Assembly (NCBI GenBank): GCA_019416685.1
Contig: DXWV01000044.1
Location: 161,106-225,105 of the forward strand
Direction: 5' to 3'
DNA length: 64,000 nucleotides
Source of the DNA: Bacteroides sp.
GTDB taxonomy: Bacteria; Bacteroidota; Bacteroidia; Bacteroidales; Bacteroidaceae
How positions within the stretch are numbered: position 1 is the stretch's first letter; each line of letters begins with the position of its first letter. Of the stretch, positions 44,707 through 52,406 are shown piece after piece. The notes below the pieces were generated by a model that saw nothing but the letters and a program-made list of their open reading frames with translations, searched no databases and had not been told where the DNA came from. The translations under genes and the position numbers were made by a program.

Positions 44707-45346
44707 TTGATTTCACTACTTCCGCTTTGTCTATAATGTAACCCGGGTGGAAGCTTTCCAACTCTGTACGTGGACGAAATCCCCAGGTAACTCCACAAGA
44801 GGTGACTCCTGCATTGATGGCAGTCTGCATGTCTACGCCCGAATCTCCGACATAGAGAACTTCTTTTTTTTCAACGTTTGCTATTCGCAGGATATCTTCC
44901 ACAATTGCTGGATCCGGTTTTACTTTCACTCCATCCCGTTGTCCCAGTACAGCTATGAACCGGATGTTTGGAAAATAATGGGCTACGAGCTTCTCTGTAG
45001 CCGCCTGATATTTATTAGACGCAACAGCCAACTGTATTCCTTTGCTCTGTAGTGCTTCTAATAAGGCGGGAATTCCGGGGTATGGCTTGCTCTCATCCGC
45101 ATTGTGTTTGTCATAATAGGGTACGAATTCTTGACGTACACGGAGTACATTTTCTTCTGTTTTTTCTCCTTCCGGTAGGGCACGCTCAAAGAGTTTGTTA
45201 ATTCCGTTACCTACCATGAAGTTGTATTCTTCTATTTTATGTATAGGATATCCCAATTTTTTAAGTGCATGGTTCGTACTGTTTGCCAGATCGGCGATCG
45301 TATTTAGTAGTGTTCCATCTAAATCGAATATAACAAGTTTCTTCAT
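44693..45346 (-). CDS. gph: HAD-superfamily phosphatase, phosphoglycolate phosphatase-like
   Basis: 217 residues, cytoplasmic. The HAD motif I Asp pair is FDLDGTLLNT (near residues 7-16), motif II is AVASNKYQAA (near 110), and motif III/IV are KVKPDPAIV and VGDSGVDMQTA (near 145-175). The helical cap lies between motifs I and II (C1 cap). It probably dephosphorylates phosphoglycolate or another small phosphate ester. It is a housekeeping-type gene placed among pectin genes. It has its own promoter (TACATTTG) upstream and ends in the heptamer hairpin. Confidence 0.85.
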   Translation of the reverse strand: MKKLVIFDLDGTLLNTIADLANSTNHALKKLGYPIHKIEEYNFMVGNGINKLFERALPEGEKTEENVLRVRQEFVPYYDKHNADESKPYPGIPALLEALQSKGIQLAVASNKYQAATEKLVAHYFPNIRFIAVLGQRDGVKVKPDPAIVEDILRIANVEKKEVLYVGDSGVDMQTAINAGVTSCGVTWGFRPRTELESFHPGYIIDKAEVVKSMISD

Positions 45347-45372
45347 TTCTCTTTATTTTAATAATCGTTCTG

Positions 45373-45403
45373 CAAATGTAGGAAAACAAATATGCCCCTG
45401 CAA
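45373..45403 (-). promoter_or_regulatory. Promoter of the gph-like gene
   Basis: Minus strand TACATTTG (45373-45380) and a TTG (45401-45403) 20 bp upstream. It overlaps the terminator of the GH43 gene. Confidence 0.55.
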
Positions 45404-45426
45404 TAGTTTCTTTTTGCAGAGGCATA
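45391..45426 (-). terminator. Terminator after the GH43 gene
   Basis: TATGCCCCTGCAA pairs with TTGCAGAGGCATA with one mismatch, separated by a 10-nt loop. On the minus strand the stem is followed by TTTGTTTT. Confidence 0.65.
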
Positions 45427-45473
45427 AATTCATTTACTTGAAGCGATTATTTATAGTTCTAAGGCTTCTTATT

Positions 45474-47150
45474 TCATTTCTTTGTGATACGAAACCAATC
45501 AACATCCGCCCAGCCACCGTCATTCGTTACCAAAGCAGGACGGGTACAGAATGTTCCTATTTTAGCTCCGATCCATTTGCCCTCTCTGGCTTGGAATGGT
45601 TTTCCTAATTTCTGGAATTTCTTACCATCGGTGCTATAACTGAAGTCGCACATTACTATAAGGTCATGTCCACCTTCACTCTTACCGATTTTCTTACCGT
45701 CACTGCTGAATTTAACTCTCAGATATACTGTGTTGTTTTGTAAATCAACAGCTTCATTTACTTCTTCCGGTGTTCCTTTATCTGCTTTCTTACAACTTAA
45801 CTGTGAGAGCACAAGCCCTTTATCTGTGTTTTCAAGAATTAATCCGGCATAATCCAGACCCATAACTACAAGTCCGGTACGTTCACCTTTGTATTTGGTT
45901 GTAGGCTTAAAAGTCAACTTCATTGTTGCGGTGAAGTTATTTGAAGGAGTTTTCTGTAGTAATAAGTTGGCTACGTCCCAAAGGTTCTTATACTCATTCA
46001 CTACCGGATATGAATAGAGACGTACATACCCGTGATCACCTGCATAGTATGCCCATTTTTCATTGATATTGGCATGCCATTGCCATTGCGGAGAAAGTGT
46101 GTATCCATCAAATTCGTCACTTTCTTGTGGTGTACAGATAGGATAGGTCTTACCAACGTTCGGCTTTTTGTGTGTCAGTACGGGTTCGCCACAACCATCT
46201 CCATCTGTATCATTACCGATAACAGGCCAGTCGTTTATCCATTTCATCGGTTGCAGATGCACGATACGACCGTATGCACCTACATCCTGAAAGTGCAGAA
46301 ACCAGTCTTCTCCCGTTGGAGTATCTACCCATGCCCCCTGATGAGGACCATTGACCGGGGTATCGCCTTGTGCTAATACTGTTTTCCACTCATATGGACC
46401 ATAGACATTCTTAGAACGAAGAACAACTTGCCAACCTGTTGGTACGCCACCTGCCGGATGGAAGATATAATAGTAATCACCTCGCTTGTAGAATTTAGGT
46501 CCTTCACAGGTTTCGTGGGCTTCGTGTCCGTCAAATACAATTCTTGACTGTGTGATGGCTTTGGTAGCATCTGCATTCAGTTCACAGATAGCAATGACAC
46601 TTTTTAGCCCGGCACGACTTCCTGCATAAGCGTGCACAAGGTATACTTTACCGTCTTCATCCCATAACGGGCAAGTATCGATGATACCTTTTCCTGCTTT
46701 TACGAGCACTGGTTCGCTCCAAGGTCCTTTCGGGTCACGTGCTTTCACCATGAATGCACCTTGATCAGGATCTCCCCAAAAGATATAGAATTCTCCGTTA
46801 TGATGTCGGATGGCCGGTGCCCATACTCGATTCCCATGTTCCGGACGTTCGGGAGTTTCAATAGGAGGGAGCGCATAAGGAACAGCGGCACCTATGATGT
46901 TCCAGTTTACGAGATCTTTAGAATGGAGAATCTGTAGACCGGGGAGGCAGTTAAAACTGGATGAAGTCATATAGAAATCATCTCCTACGCGGCAGGCATC
47001 CGGATCGGAATAGTCGGCATAAAGGATTGGGTTCTTATATGTTCCGTTTCCCTGGTCTGCAACCCATACTTCGGACACATAGCTTTTCTGCGCTATAGTC
47101 GGGGTTGTCATTAATAGGCAGAGGCCTAAGGTCTGTGCTAATCTTTTCAT
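45474..47150 (-). CDS. GH43 beta-xylosidase/alpha-L-arabinofuranosidase
   Basis: 558 residues, signal peptide ending TIAQKS. The five-bladed propeller runs ~30-330: YADYSDPDACR near 44-54 supplies the base Asp, WAPAIRHHNGEFYIFWGDPD carries the pKa-modulating region, and HETCEGPKFYKRGDYYYIF near 208 supplies the acid Glu. Residues ~350-555 form a C-terminal concanavalin A-like domain typical of two-domain GH43 enzymes. It removes xylose or arabinose side chains, and with the GH3 enzyme could process xylogalacturonan or arabinan decorations. Terminators flank it on both sides, so it is transcribed alone. Its -7 box (TATATTTG near 47195) has a weak operator upstream. Confidence 0.9.
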   Translation of the reverse strand: MKRLAQTLGLCLLMTTPTIAQKSYVSEVWVADQGNGTYKNPILYADYSDPDACRVGDDFYMTSSSFNCLPGLQILHSKDLVNWNIIGAAVPYALPPIETPERPEHGNRVWAPAIRHHNGEFYIFWGDPDQGAFMVKARDPKGPWSEPVLVKAGKGIIDTCPLWDEDGKVYLVHAYAGSRAGLKSVIAICELNADATKAITQSRIVFDGHEAHETCEGPKFYKRGDYYYIFHPAGGVPTGWQVVLRSKNVYGPYEWKTVLAQGDTPVNGPHQGAWVDTPTGEDWFLHFQDVGAYGRIVHLQPMKWINDWPVIGNDTDGDGCGEPVLTHKKPNVGKTYPICTPQESDEFDGYTLSPQWQWHANINEKWAYYAGDHGYVRLYSYPVVNEYKNLWDVANLLLQKTPSNNFTATMKLTFKPTTKYKGERTGLVVMGLDYAGLILENTDKGLVLSQLSCKKADKGTPEEVNEAVDLQNNTVYLRVKFSSDGKKIGKSEGGHDLIVMCDFSYSTDGKKFQKLGKPFQAREGKWIGAKIGTFCTRPALVTNDGGWADVDWFRITKK

Positions 47151-47284
47151 GGAATGTTGTATTATTTAGTTATATTATAGAATTCCTGGTTACAAATATA
47201 AGTCTTCCGGATGAAAACAGAGATGAATAATCGATTGCTTTAGAGGATTTATTGTGCATAAATGTGGAATAATTAGATACTAAA

Positions 47285-47317
47285 ATGCCCCTACTTGCAT
47301 TTAAACAGGTAAGGGCA
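47285..47317 (-). terminator. Terminator after the small secreted protein gene
   Basis: Minus strand TGCCCTTACCTG pairs imperfectly with CAAGTAGGGGCA, followed by TTTTAG. Confidence 0.6.
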
Positions 47318-47343
47318 CTACAGTTATACTTTTGAATAGAAAC

Positions 47344-48045
47344 TTATTCCATATATGCTTTGGATGTTTCTGAAGAACCATCATCCATAATCTTTTTGAT
47401 GATGTTCAAACCTTTGGCAGGTTCGTTCAGTCTCATACCAAGAACATTATAATATTCTGTAGCGATTACCTGTTTGGCAACTGCTGTATCTGAAATACCT
47501 GTACCACTGCTAGCTTTGCGGAATGTGAAACCATAGAATCCCAACTTAGTTCCTGCACCAAAGAAATAATAAGTATGCCCGGCTTGTACTTTGATAGTTT
47601 TTCCTTCTGTAACTTTTTCTGCTACTTCATAAGGGAAATCAGCCATTGCATTTTCTGTTAAGTCTGTCCCGTTGTCAAGAACATACATCTTTTTGGCATT
47701 ACCTAATTGATATGCTAAATCGAGTTCTCCATCTTCACTCACTTCGAATTTGTAAAGACATCCTGTTCCATCTGCTACAACGGGATTATTACCTCCTTCA
47801 AAACGAGCAGTGAATACTTCATTAAATGGATTATCATGTTTCTTTATAGTATAGGTATTAGTTCCAAATGTTAATGTAACACCCGGTACAGATGTTATAC
47901 TACCTAAATCGGCACTGCTAATAGAAGTCACCTTAAGATTACCATCAGTATCTAAGAATTGTTCTCCTACAGAATAAGTACCTTGTGCATTCGCTGTAAA
48001 TACGCCAGCCACGAAAGCCATTGCGAGAAGTAATTGTTTCTTCAT
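47344..48045 (-). CDS. Secreted beta-rich protein with sorting-domain-like tail, unknown function
   Basis: The start at 48045 (MKKQLLLAMAF) opens a signal peptide ending TANAQG; the first frame start at 48096 lies on the -7 box and is rejected. 233 residues. After the signal, a beta-sandwich with HTYYFFGAGTKLGFYGFTF near 165-185 resembles the domain seen at the ends of Bacteroidetes pectate lyases. The last ~40 residues (ATEYYNVLGMRLNEPAKG) are like the tail of the large CE8 protein. It has no catalytic motif. Its promoter carries the best copy of the shared operator, so a role in pectin binding is likely but inferred. Confidence 0.7.
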   Translation of the reverse strand: MKKQLLLAMAFVAGVFTANAQGTYSVGEQFLDTDGNLKVTSISSADLGSITSVPGVTLTFGTNTYTIKKHDNPFNEVFTARFEGGNNPVVADGTGCLYKFEVSEDGELDLAYQLGNAKKMYVLDNGTDLTENAMADFPYEVAEKVTEGKTIKVQAGHTYYFFGAGTKLGFYGFTFRKASSGTGISDTAVAKQVIATEYYNVLGMRLNEPAKGLNIIKKIMDDGSSETSKAYME

Positions 48046-48093
48046 AATAATAATTTTTAAGTTATACAATAATGTTTTTTGTTTATTACTGTA

Positions 48094-48155
48094 CAAAAGT
48101 ATGAAGTATTACCTCTCGCAATGGGTAATATTTGTTCGAATAGGGGGTAATATTT
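48094..48155 (-). promoter_or_regulatory. Promoter and direct-repeat operator of the small secreted protein gene
   Basis: On the minus strand two AAATATTACCC copies (cores at 48148-48155 and 48126-48133) are 22 bp apart. The proximal core ends exactly 24 nt before TACTTTTG (48094-48101). This is the clearest example of the shared layout. A TTG (48119-48121) is also present near -33. Confidence 0.75.
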
Positions 48156-48159
48156 GTTT

Positions 48160-49380
48160 TTATTGCTTTATTTTGATCACACAAGGGTGTTCTAACCCTT
48201 CTTTCCACTCACGAATATAGGCGAACCATGCTTCCGGAGTTTTGTAGCCGAATGTTTCTTTCATTGAAGTGAATGTGGTGTGATATGAGAAATAGTTATC
48301 TCCTTTGGCTGTTAGAGTATAGAGATAGTTGGGCTTGTCTTTCACTTCTTTCACTATATATTTTTGTGGTATGCAAGTAGCTAACCCTACAGTTTCTTTC
48401 GCATATTTTACAGTGTCATTTACGGGCCAGTCTGTACCCCAGCAACCGATAAGGCCCTTGTGATCAGAATAAGATACGGAACCCGCAATGTCTTGTACAC
48501 CTGTACAGAATATTTCATCTTTCAGAGGTTCTTCGAAAATAGCTTCTACCTTCATGTCGCGGTGTCCGGCATAGAGGGTATAGCGGGTAGTCATATTCAA
48601 TTCAGAACCTTGATATTGCCAATCGGTTACTTTTATTTCTGCAATAGTACGGACAGGACCGTATGCAATGATACTCTCTGTGAGAGTACTTACCGGTTCT
48701 ATGTGCAGTGCTTTTTTTCCATTCCAGCCTTTTAGTGCACCTGCGCCACAACTACCGCTTACACGTAGTACATCATCACCAAAACCACGTGCCAATTGTT
48801 CATCGGTAGGATAAAACTGTGATTCTTTAATCTCAAAGCCTTTATTGAATTTTCCGTAGATATCTACAGTTTGTTTATGGTCAAAGTATAAGCGATAGGC
48901 CACCAGTTCCGATTCAAATGCAGGGCCATGGTGGTGCATCTGGTTGTAGATGTTGGCAGTGCCGGGGATGGTTATGGAATGAACAGGGACATGTTTTCCT
49001 TTTTTATCACTTACCATCATTTCTGCATATACACGTGGCTCGTATTGTTTACTACTTTTTTCTGATGACAGGGTGATTTTCAGTGTTCTCTTACTTTTGG
49101 CAGGTAAATCGATGACAAATGCAAGCTCATCTGCACGGCGGTCTCCGTTCAGGTCATCCAGTTGTGACGGTATTTCTGTAGTACCATCTGTTACTGTTGC
49201 TGATTTAATACGAAATCCGGGGTTGATATCGTTTAGGTTGATTACTACCGGTTCATCAGATTTTGCCTGTTTCCAGGGATTGCTCACTTCTATTGTGATC
49301 GTCTTTTCATTGCTCTGTGCCAGAACTGCTAACGGGCAGGAACAAAGAAATAATAAAGCGGTAAAAAGGTTTCTTTTCAT
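48160..49380 (-). CDS. Secreted DUF4861-type protein of pectin loci
   Basis: 406 residues, signal peptide ending VLAQS. The N-terminal ~90 residues (EVSNPWKQAKSDEPVVINL, DLNGDRRADELAFVIDL) and the following beta-rich body (MHHHGPAFESELVAYRLYFD, ETVGLATCIP) match the DUF4861 family as I remember it, which is repeatedly found in pectin and rhamnogalacturonan utilisation loci. A histidine-rich HHHG stretch near 138 and a Gly-rich DVLRVSGSCGAGAL segment are candidates for a binding or catalytic site. Function not established to my knowledge. It lies between GH28 2 and the small secreted protein, with its own long leader. Confidence 0.7.
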   Translation of the reverse strand: MKRNLFTALLFLCSCPLAVLAQSNEKTITIEVSNPWKQAKSDEPVVINLNDINPGFRIKSATVTDGTTEIPSQLDDLNGDRRADELAFVIDLPAKSKRTLKITLSSEKSSKQYEPRVYAEMMVSDKKGKHVPVHSITIPGTANIYNQMHHHGPAFESELVAYRLYFDHKQTVDIYGKFNKGFEIKESQFYPTDEQLARGFGDDVLRVSGSCGAGALKGWNGKKALHIEPVSTLTESIIAYGPVRTIAEIKVTDWQYQGSELNMTTRYTLYAGHRDMKVEAIFEEPLKDEIFCTGVQDIAGSVSYSDHKGLIGCWGTDWPVNDTVKYAKETVGLATCIPQKYIVKEVKDKPNYLYTLTAKGDNYFSYHTTFTSMKETFGYKTPEAWFAYIREWKEGLEHPCVIKIKQ

Positions 49381-49430
49381 GTCTTTCTTTATTGTTTTAT
49401 TGTTGAGTGAATGTTAATTTCGCTTGTTTA

Positions 49431-49490
49431 CCACAGAGAAGTACAGAGGATTATCGGTTGGTAATGATAGAAACTTAGTGTTACTCTGTG
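49431..49490. repeat. Foldback in the leader of the DUF4861-type gene
   Basis: CCACAGAGAAGTACAGAGG (from 49431) contains CACAGAG, which pairs with CTCTGTG ending near 49491. It lies within the ~120-nt leader between the -7 box and the gene. Confidence 0.45.
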
Positions 49491-49503
49491 ATGAACACCT
49501 TTG

Positions 49504-49511
49504 CAAATGTA
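49504..49511 (-). promoter_or_regulatory. -7 box of the DUF4861-type gene
   Basis: TACATTTG on the minus strand, immediately after the terminator of the upstream GH28 gene. The shared operator is absent because the terminator occupies its place. Confidence 0.4.
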
Positions 49512-49516
49512 AGCTA

Positions 49517-49564
49517 AAAAAAGCAGACAGTCCTGTCAGTGATGATAAAAGGACTGTCTGCTTT
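49517..49564 (-). terminator. Terminator after GH28 gene 2
   Basis: AAAGCAGACAGTCC and GGACTGTCTGCTTT form a perfect 14-bp stem, followed on the minus strand by a T run. Confidence 0.9.
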
Positions 49565-49589
49565 GATGTAATCTATAATAAATGTGGTT

Positions 49590-51200
49590 TTACTTTAGGG
49601 TTAGATTAGTGCCCTGAGCATCTATTTGCTTATGAAGTTTACCATCTATCCGGATGTTCTTTGCATTTTTCATTTGGAGTGTAGGTCCGTTATTTTGAGT
49701 TTCAATATAGATGTTGTCTAAAGTTACACCATCTGCCTGACTGATAACGGCACCTTCGGAGGCATCTGTGATTACAACATTTTTCACTGTTATATTGCGG
49801 ATAGGCATTTCGGGTAGTCCGTTGAAAAACATGGCACGTCCGGATCCTTTACAGTTTACATTTGTGATATGAATATCTTTGAATGCAGGAGTTTCTTCTG
49901 TTACGGGTGGTAGATCTGTTTTCGTATTTGCTGCACGTTCTTCTTCTGTTTCTTCTCCCGGCCCCTTACCACCATAGAACAAATCGAAGAGTAACGGTTC
50001 ATTCGGGATGTTGATCATGTTGATATTATTGATGTAAATTCCCTCTACTACTCCACCACGTCCACGGGTACTTTTGAAGCGAAGGCCTACATCCGTACCC
50101 AGAAAAGTACAATCCGTTACGTATATATTTTTTACACCTCCGGACATTTCACTCCCTACTACGAAGCCACCATGTCCGTGTAGCACTGTATTGTTTTTTA
50201 CTAACACATTCTGGCAAGGTTCTCCACGGCGGCGACCGTCCTCATCTTTCCCGGATTTGATACAGATAGCATCGTCTCCGGCATCAAACAGGCTGTTGAT
50301 GATAAGTGCATTTTTACAGGACTCCAGATCAAGTGCATCTCCGTTCTGAGAATACCAGGGGTTGAATACTTTTACATTATTAATTGTAATATGTTCACAT
50401 GACAATGGATGTAAACACCAGCTGGGAGAATTCTTAAATGTAACGCCTTCCAGCAATACTTTCTTGCTCTTTACAATATTTAGCAGTACCGGACGTAGCC
50501 AGGGACGAATTTCATTCCATTCCTCATCAGTGTTTATTCCTTCGGGCACATTGAAGTCTTTACAAGCCAAGGCACCCTTCAATGCACCGGCTGTTGGATA
50601 CCATATCCTCTCAGCTGTGTCAGTTACACCACCCGATTTAACAAGCTTACTCCATTGAGAAGCAGTAAGTTTATCTCTTTTAACCGGTCTCCAACTATCT
50701 CCTGATCCGTCAAATGTTCCATATCCTGTGATAGCTATGTTTTCTGCATTACGTGCAGAGATGGGAGATTGGCAACGCCGCGTTTCCAAACCTTCAAAGG
50801 ATGTTTCTATAATAGGGTATGCATCAAAGTCATCGGTGAAAAGAATCATTGCATTGCGTTCTGTATATAAGTTTACATTACTCAGAAGTTCAATAGGACC
50901 TGTTAGCCACAATCCTTCCGGAATGACAACTTTACCTCCGCCTTTAGCATTGACAGCTTTAATCGCTTCGTTGATGGCTTTTGTGTTTAGAAATTTCCCG
51001 TCATTTTGAGCTCCGAATGCAACAATACTTATTGTATAGTCCGGAAATGCGGGTTGCTCTACAATAGGCATTTCAAAAGGGAGATCATTATAAATACTGT
51101 TGTCAATTACATTTCCTTCCTGAGCGCATGTCCGATTCCCGTACAAGAGGGGTAGGCATATAGCTGTTAACAGCAGGAGCTTTTTCGTTAATGTGTTCAT
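49590..51200 (-). CDS. GH28 family pectin hydrolase 2
   Basis: 536 residues, signal peptide ending RTCAQEG. Beta-helix with GH28 blocks: QNGDALDLES near 281 where GH28 1 has NTDGIN, GDDAICIKSG near 305, GHGGFVVGSE near 340 and RFKSTRGRGG near 372. The Asp pair and His are retained. The NGDALD variant is frequent among bacterial exo-acting or rhamnogalacturonan-active members, so the substrate may differ from GH28 1. An insert of ~60 residues near 150-210 (ERIWYPTAGALKG) is not found in GH28 1. It has its own operator-bearing promoter with a ~170-nt leader and a strong terminator. Confidence 0.9.
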   Translation of the reverse strand: MNTLTKKLLLLTAICLPLLYGNRTCAQEGNVIDNSIYNDLPFEMPIVEQPAFPDYTISIVAFGAQNDGKFLNTKAINEAIKAVNAKGGGKVVIPEGLWLTGPIELLSNVNLYTERNAMILFTDDFDAYPIIETSFEGLETRRCQSPISARNAENIAITGYGTFDGSGDSWRPVKRDKLTASQWSKLVKSGGVTDTAERIWYPTAGALKGALACKDFNVPEGINTDEEWNEIRPWLRPVLLNIVKSKKVLLEGVTFKNSPSWCLHPLSCEHITINNVKVFNPWYSQNGDALDLESCKNALIINSLFDAGDDAICIKSGKDEDGRRRGEPCQNVLVKNNTVLHGHGGFVVGSEMSGGVKNIYVTDCTFLGTDVGLRFKSTRGRGGVVEGIYINNINMINIPNEPLLFDLFYGGKGPGEETEEERAANTKTDLPPVTEETPAFKDIHITNVNCKGSGRAMFFNGLPEMPIRNITVKNVVITDASEGAVISQADGVTLDNIYIETQNNGPTLQMKNAKNIRIDGKLHKQIDAQGTNLTLK

Positions 51201-51260
51201 TTAAATTATGTTTCTATGGATTAATACTAAAGGTTGTCTTCACTTGATAACCGGAGAGGT

Positions 51261-51314
51261 TTATTATCCTTTGGCAGACTACTCTCCCGAGCGATCTACC
51301 TGAATGGATAATAA
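51261..51314 (-). promoter_or_regulatory. Possible structured leader of GH28 gene 2
   Basis: TTATTATCC (51261-51269) and GGATAATAA (51306-51314) form a 9-bp perfect stem enclosing a GC-richer loop, with another short pairing (CCGGAGAGG) beside it. It lies in the ~170-nt transcribed leader between the -7 box at 51380 and the ATG at 51200. It resembles no riboswitch that I can name. Confidence 0.4.
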
Positions 51315-51379
51315 GATTCATGTTAACCTAATTCTAACCTTAAATAAATATTATGAAAAAACCTCTTAATTATCTGGTG

Positions 51380-51437
51380 CAAATATAGAGTCGATAATTC
51401 CGTTAGATGTGTACAATCTGTTGGTTTAGGTGGATTT
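51380..51437 (-). promoter_or_regulatory. Promoter and direct-repeat operator of GH28 gene 2
   Basis: Minus strand TATATTTG (51380-51387) is a perfect -7 box. AGATTGTA followed by CACATCT ends/begins exactly 24 nt upstream, as in susC 2 (ATATTG, CACATCT). CCACCTAAACCAACAG 22 bp further upstream matches the CE12-CE8 promoter. Confidence 0.65.
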
Positions 51438-51493
51438 TTTGTCATTTTCGGCTTTTCTTTGCACACTTCTCGTGTTTTTATGCAGAAAGTTCC

Positions 51494-51501
51494 TATATTT
51501 G
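51494..51501 (+). promoter_or_regulatory. -7 box of fabI
   Basis: TATATTTG fits TAnnTTTG and lies 26 bp before the fabI ATG. The rest of the divergent gap is taken by the GH28 promoter and leader. Confidence 0.6.
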
Positions 51502-51527
51502 CAACCTAATTTAACTATTTAAAAGGT

Positions 51528-52385
51528 ATGAGTTACAATTTGTTGAAAGGAAAAAGAGGTATTATCTTCGGTGCTCTGAACGATCAGTCTATTGCCTGGA
51601 AGGTAGCAGAGAAAGCCGTAGAAGAAGGTGCAACTATTACATTATCAAATACTCCGATGGCCATACGTATGGGCGAAGTAAACGCTTTGGCCGAAAAACT
51701 GAACTGTGAAGTTATCCCTGCTGATGCTACCAGCGTAGAAGATTTGCAGAATGTATTTAAAACTTCTATGGATGTGTTGCACGGTCAGATTGATTTTGTT
51801 CTTCACTCTATAGGCATGTCTCCTAATGTACGTAAAAAACGTACCTATGATGATCTTGATTATGGAATGCTGGATAAAACGTTGGACATATCGGCTATTT
51901 CTTTCCATAAAATGATTCAGGCAGCCAAGAAGATGAATGCTATTGCTGATTATGGTTCAATCCTTGCTTTGAGTTATGTTGCTGCCCAACGTACATTCTA
52001 TGGTTATAATGATATGGCTGATGCAAAAGCACTGCTTGAGTCTATCGCTCGTAGCTTTGGTTATATTTACGGTCGTGAACATAGTGTGCGCGTGAATACT
52101 ATTTCACAGTCACCTACATTTACTACAGCAGGTTCGGGGGTGAAGGGAATGGATAAACTTTTCGATTTCTCTAACCGTATGTCTCCATTGGGCAACGCTA
52201 CTGCTGACGAATGTGCTGACTATTGTATTGTAATGTTCTCTGACCTTACTCGTAAAGTGACTATGCAGAATCTCTATCACGATGGAGGATTTTCCAGTGT
52301 AGGAATGAGTCTTCGTGCAATGGCTACTTATGAGAAGGGGCTTGATGAGTATAAAGATGAAGAAGGAAATATCATTTACGGATAA
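51528..52385 (+). CDS. fabI: Enoyl-[acyl-carrier-protein] reductase (NADH)
   Basis: 285 residues, cytoplasmic. The N-terminal GKRGIIFGALNDQSIAWKVAE is the FabI variant of the Rossmann dinucleotide motif. LHSIGMSP near 90 and the catalytic pair in YNDMADAK (Tyr-x6-Lys, near 165-172) identify the FabI family rather than a generic SDR. It performs the last reduction in type II fatty-acid elongation. Length is normal. It begins the run of core genes that borders the pectin region, 21 bp ahead of the gldB-like gene. Confidence 0.95.
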   Translation: MSYNLLKGKRGIIFGALNDQSIAWKVAEKAVEEGATITLSNTPMAIRMGEVNALAEKLNCEVIPADATSVEDLQNVFKTSMDVLHGQIDFVLHSIGMSPNVRKKRTYDDLDYGMLDKTLDISAISFHKMIQAAKKMNAIADYGSILALSYVAAQRTFYGYNDMADAKALLESIARSFGYIYGREHSVRVNTISQSPTFTTAGSGVKGMDKLFDFSNRMSPLGNATADECADYCIVMFSDLTRKVTMQNLYHDGGFSSVGMSLRAMATYEKGLDEYKDEEGNIIYG

Positions 52386-52406
52386 GAAACGTTATAAGTT
52401 ATAAAA

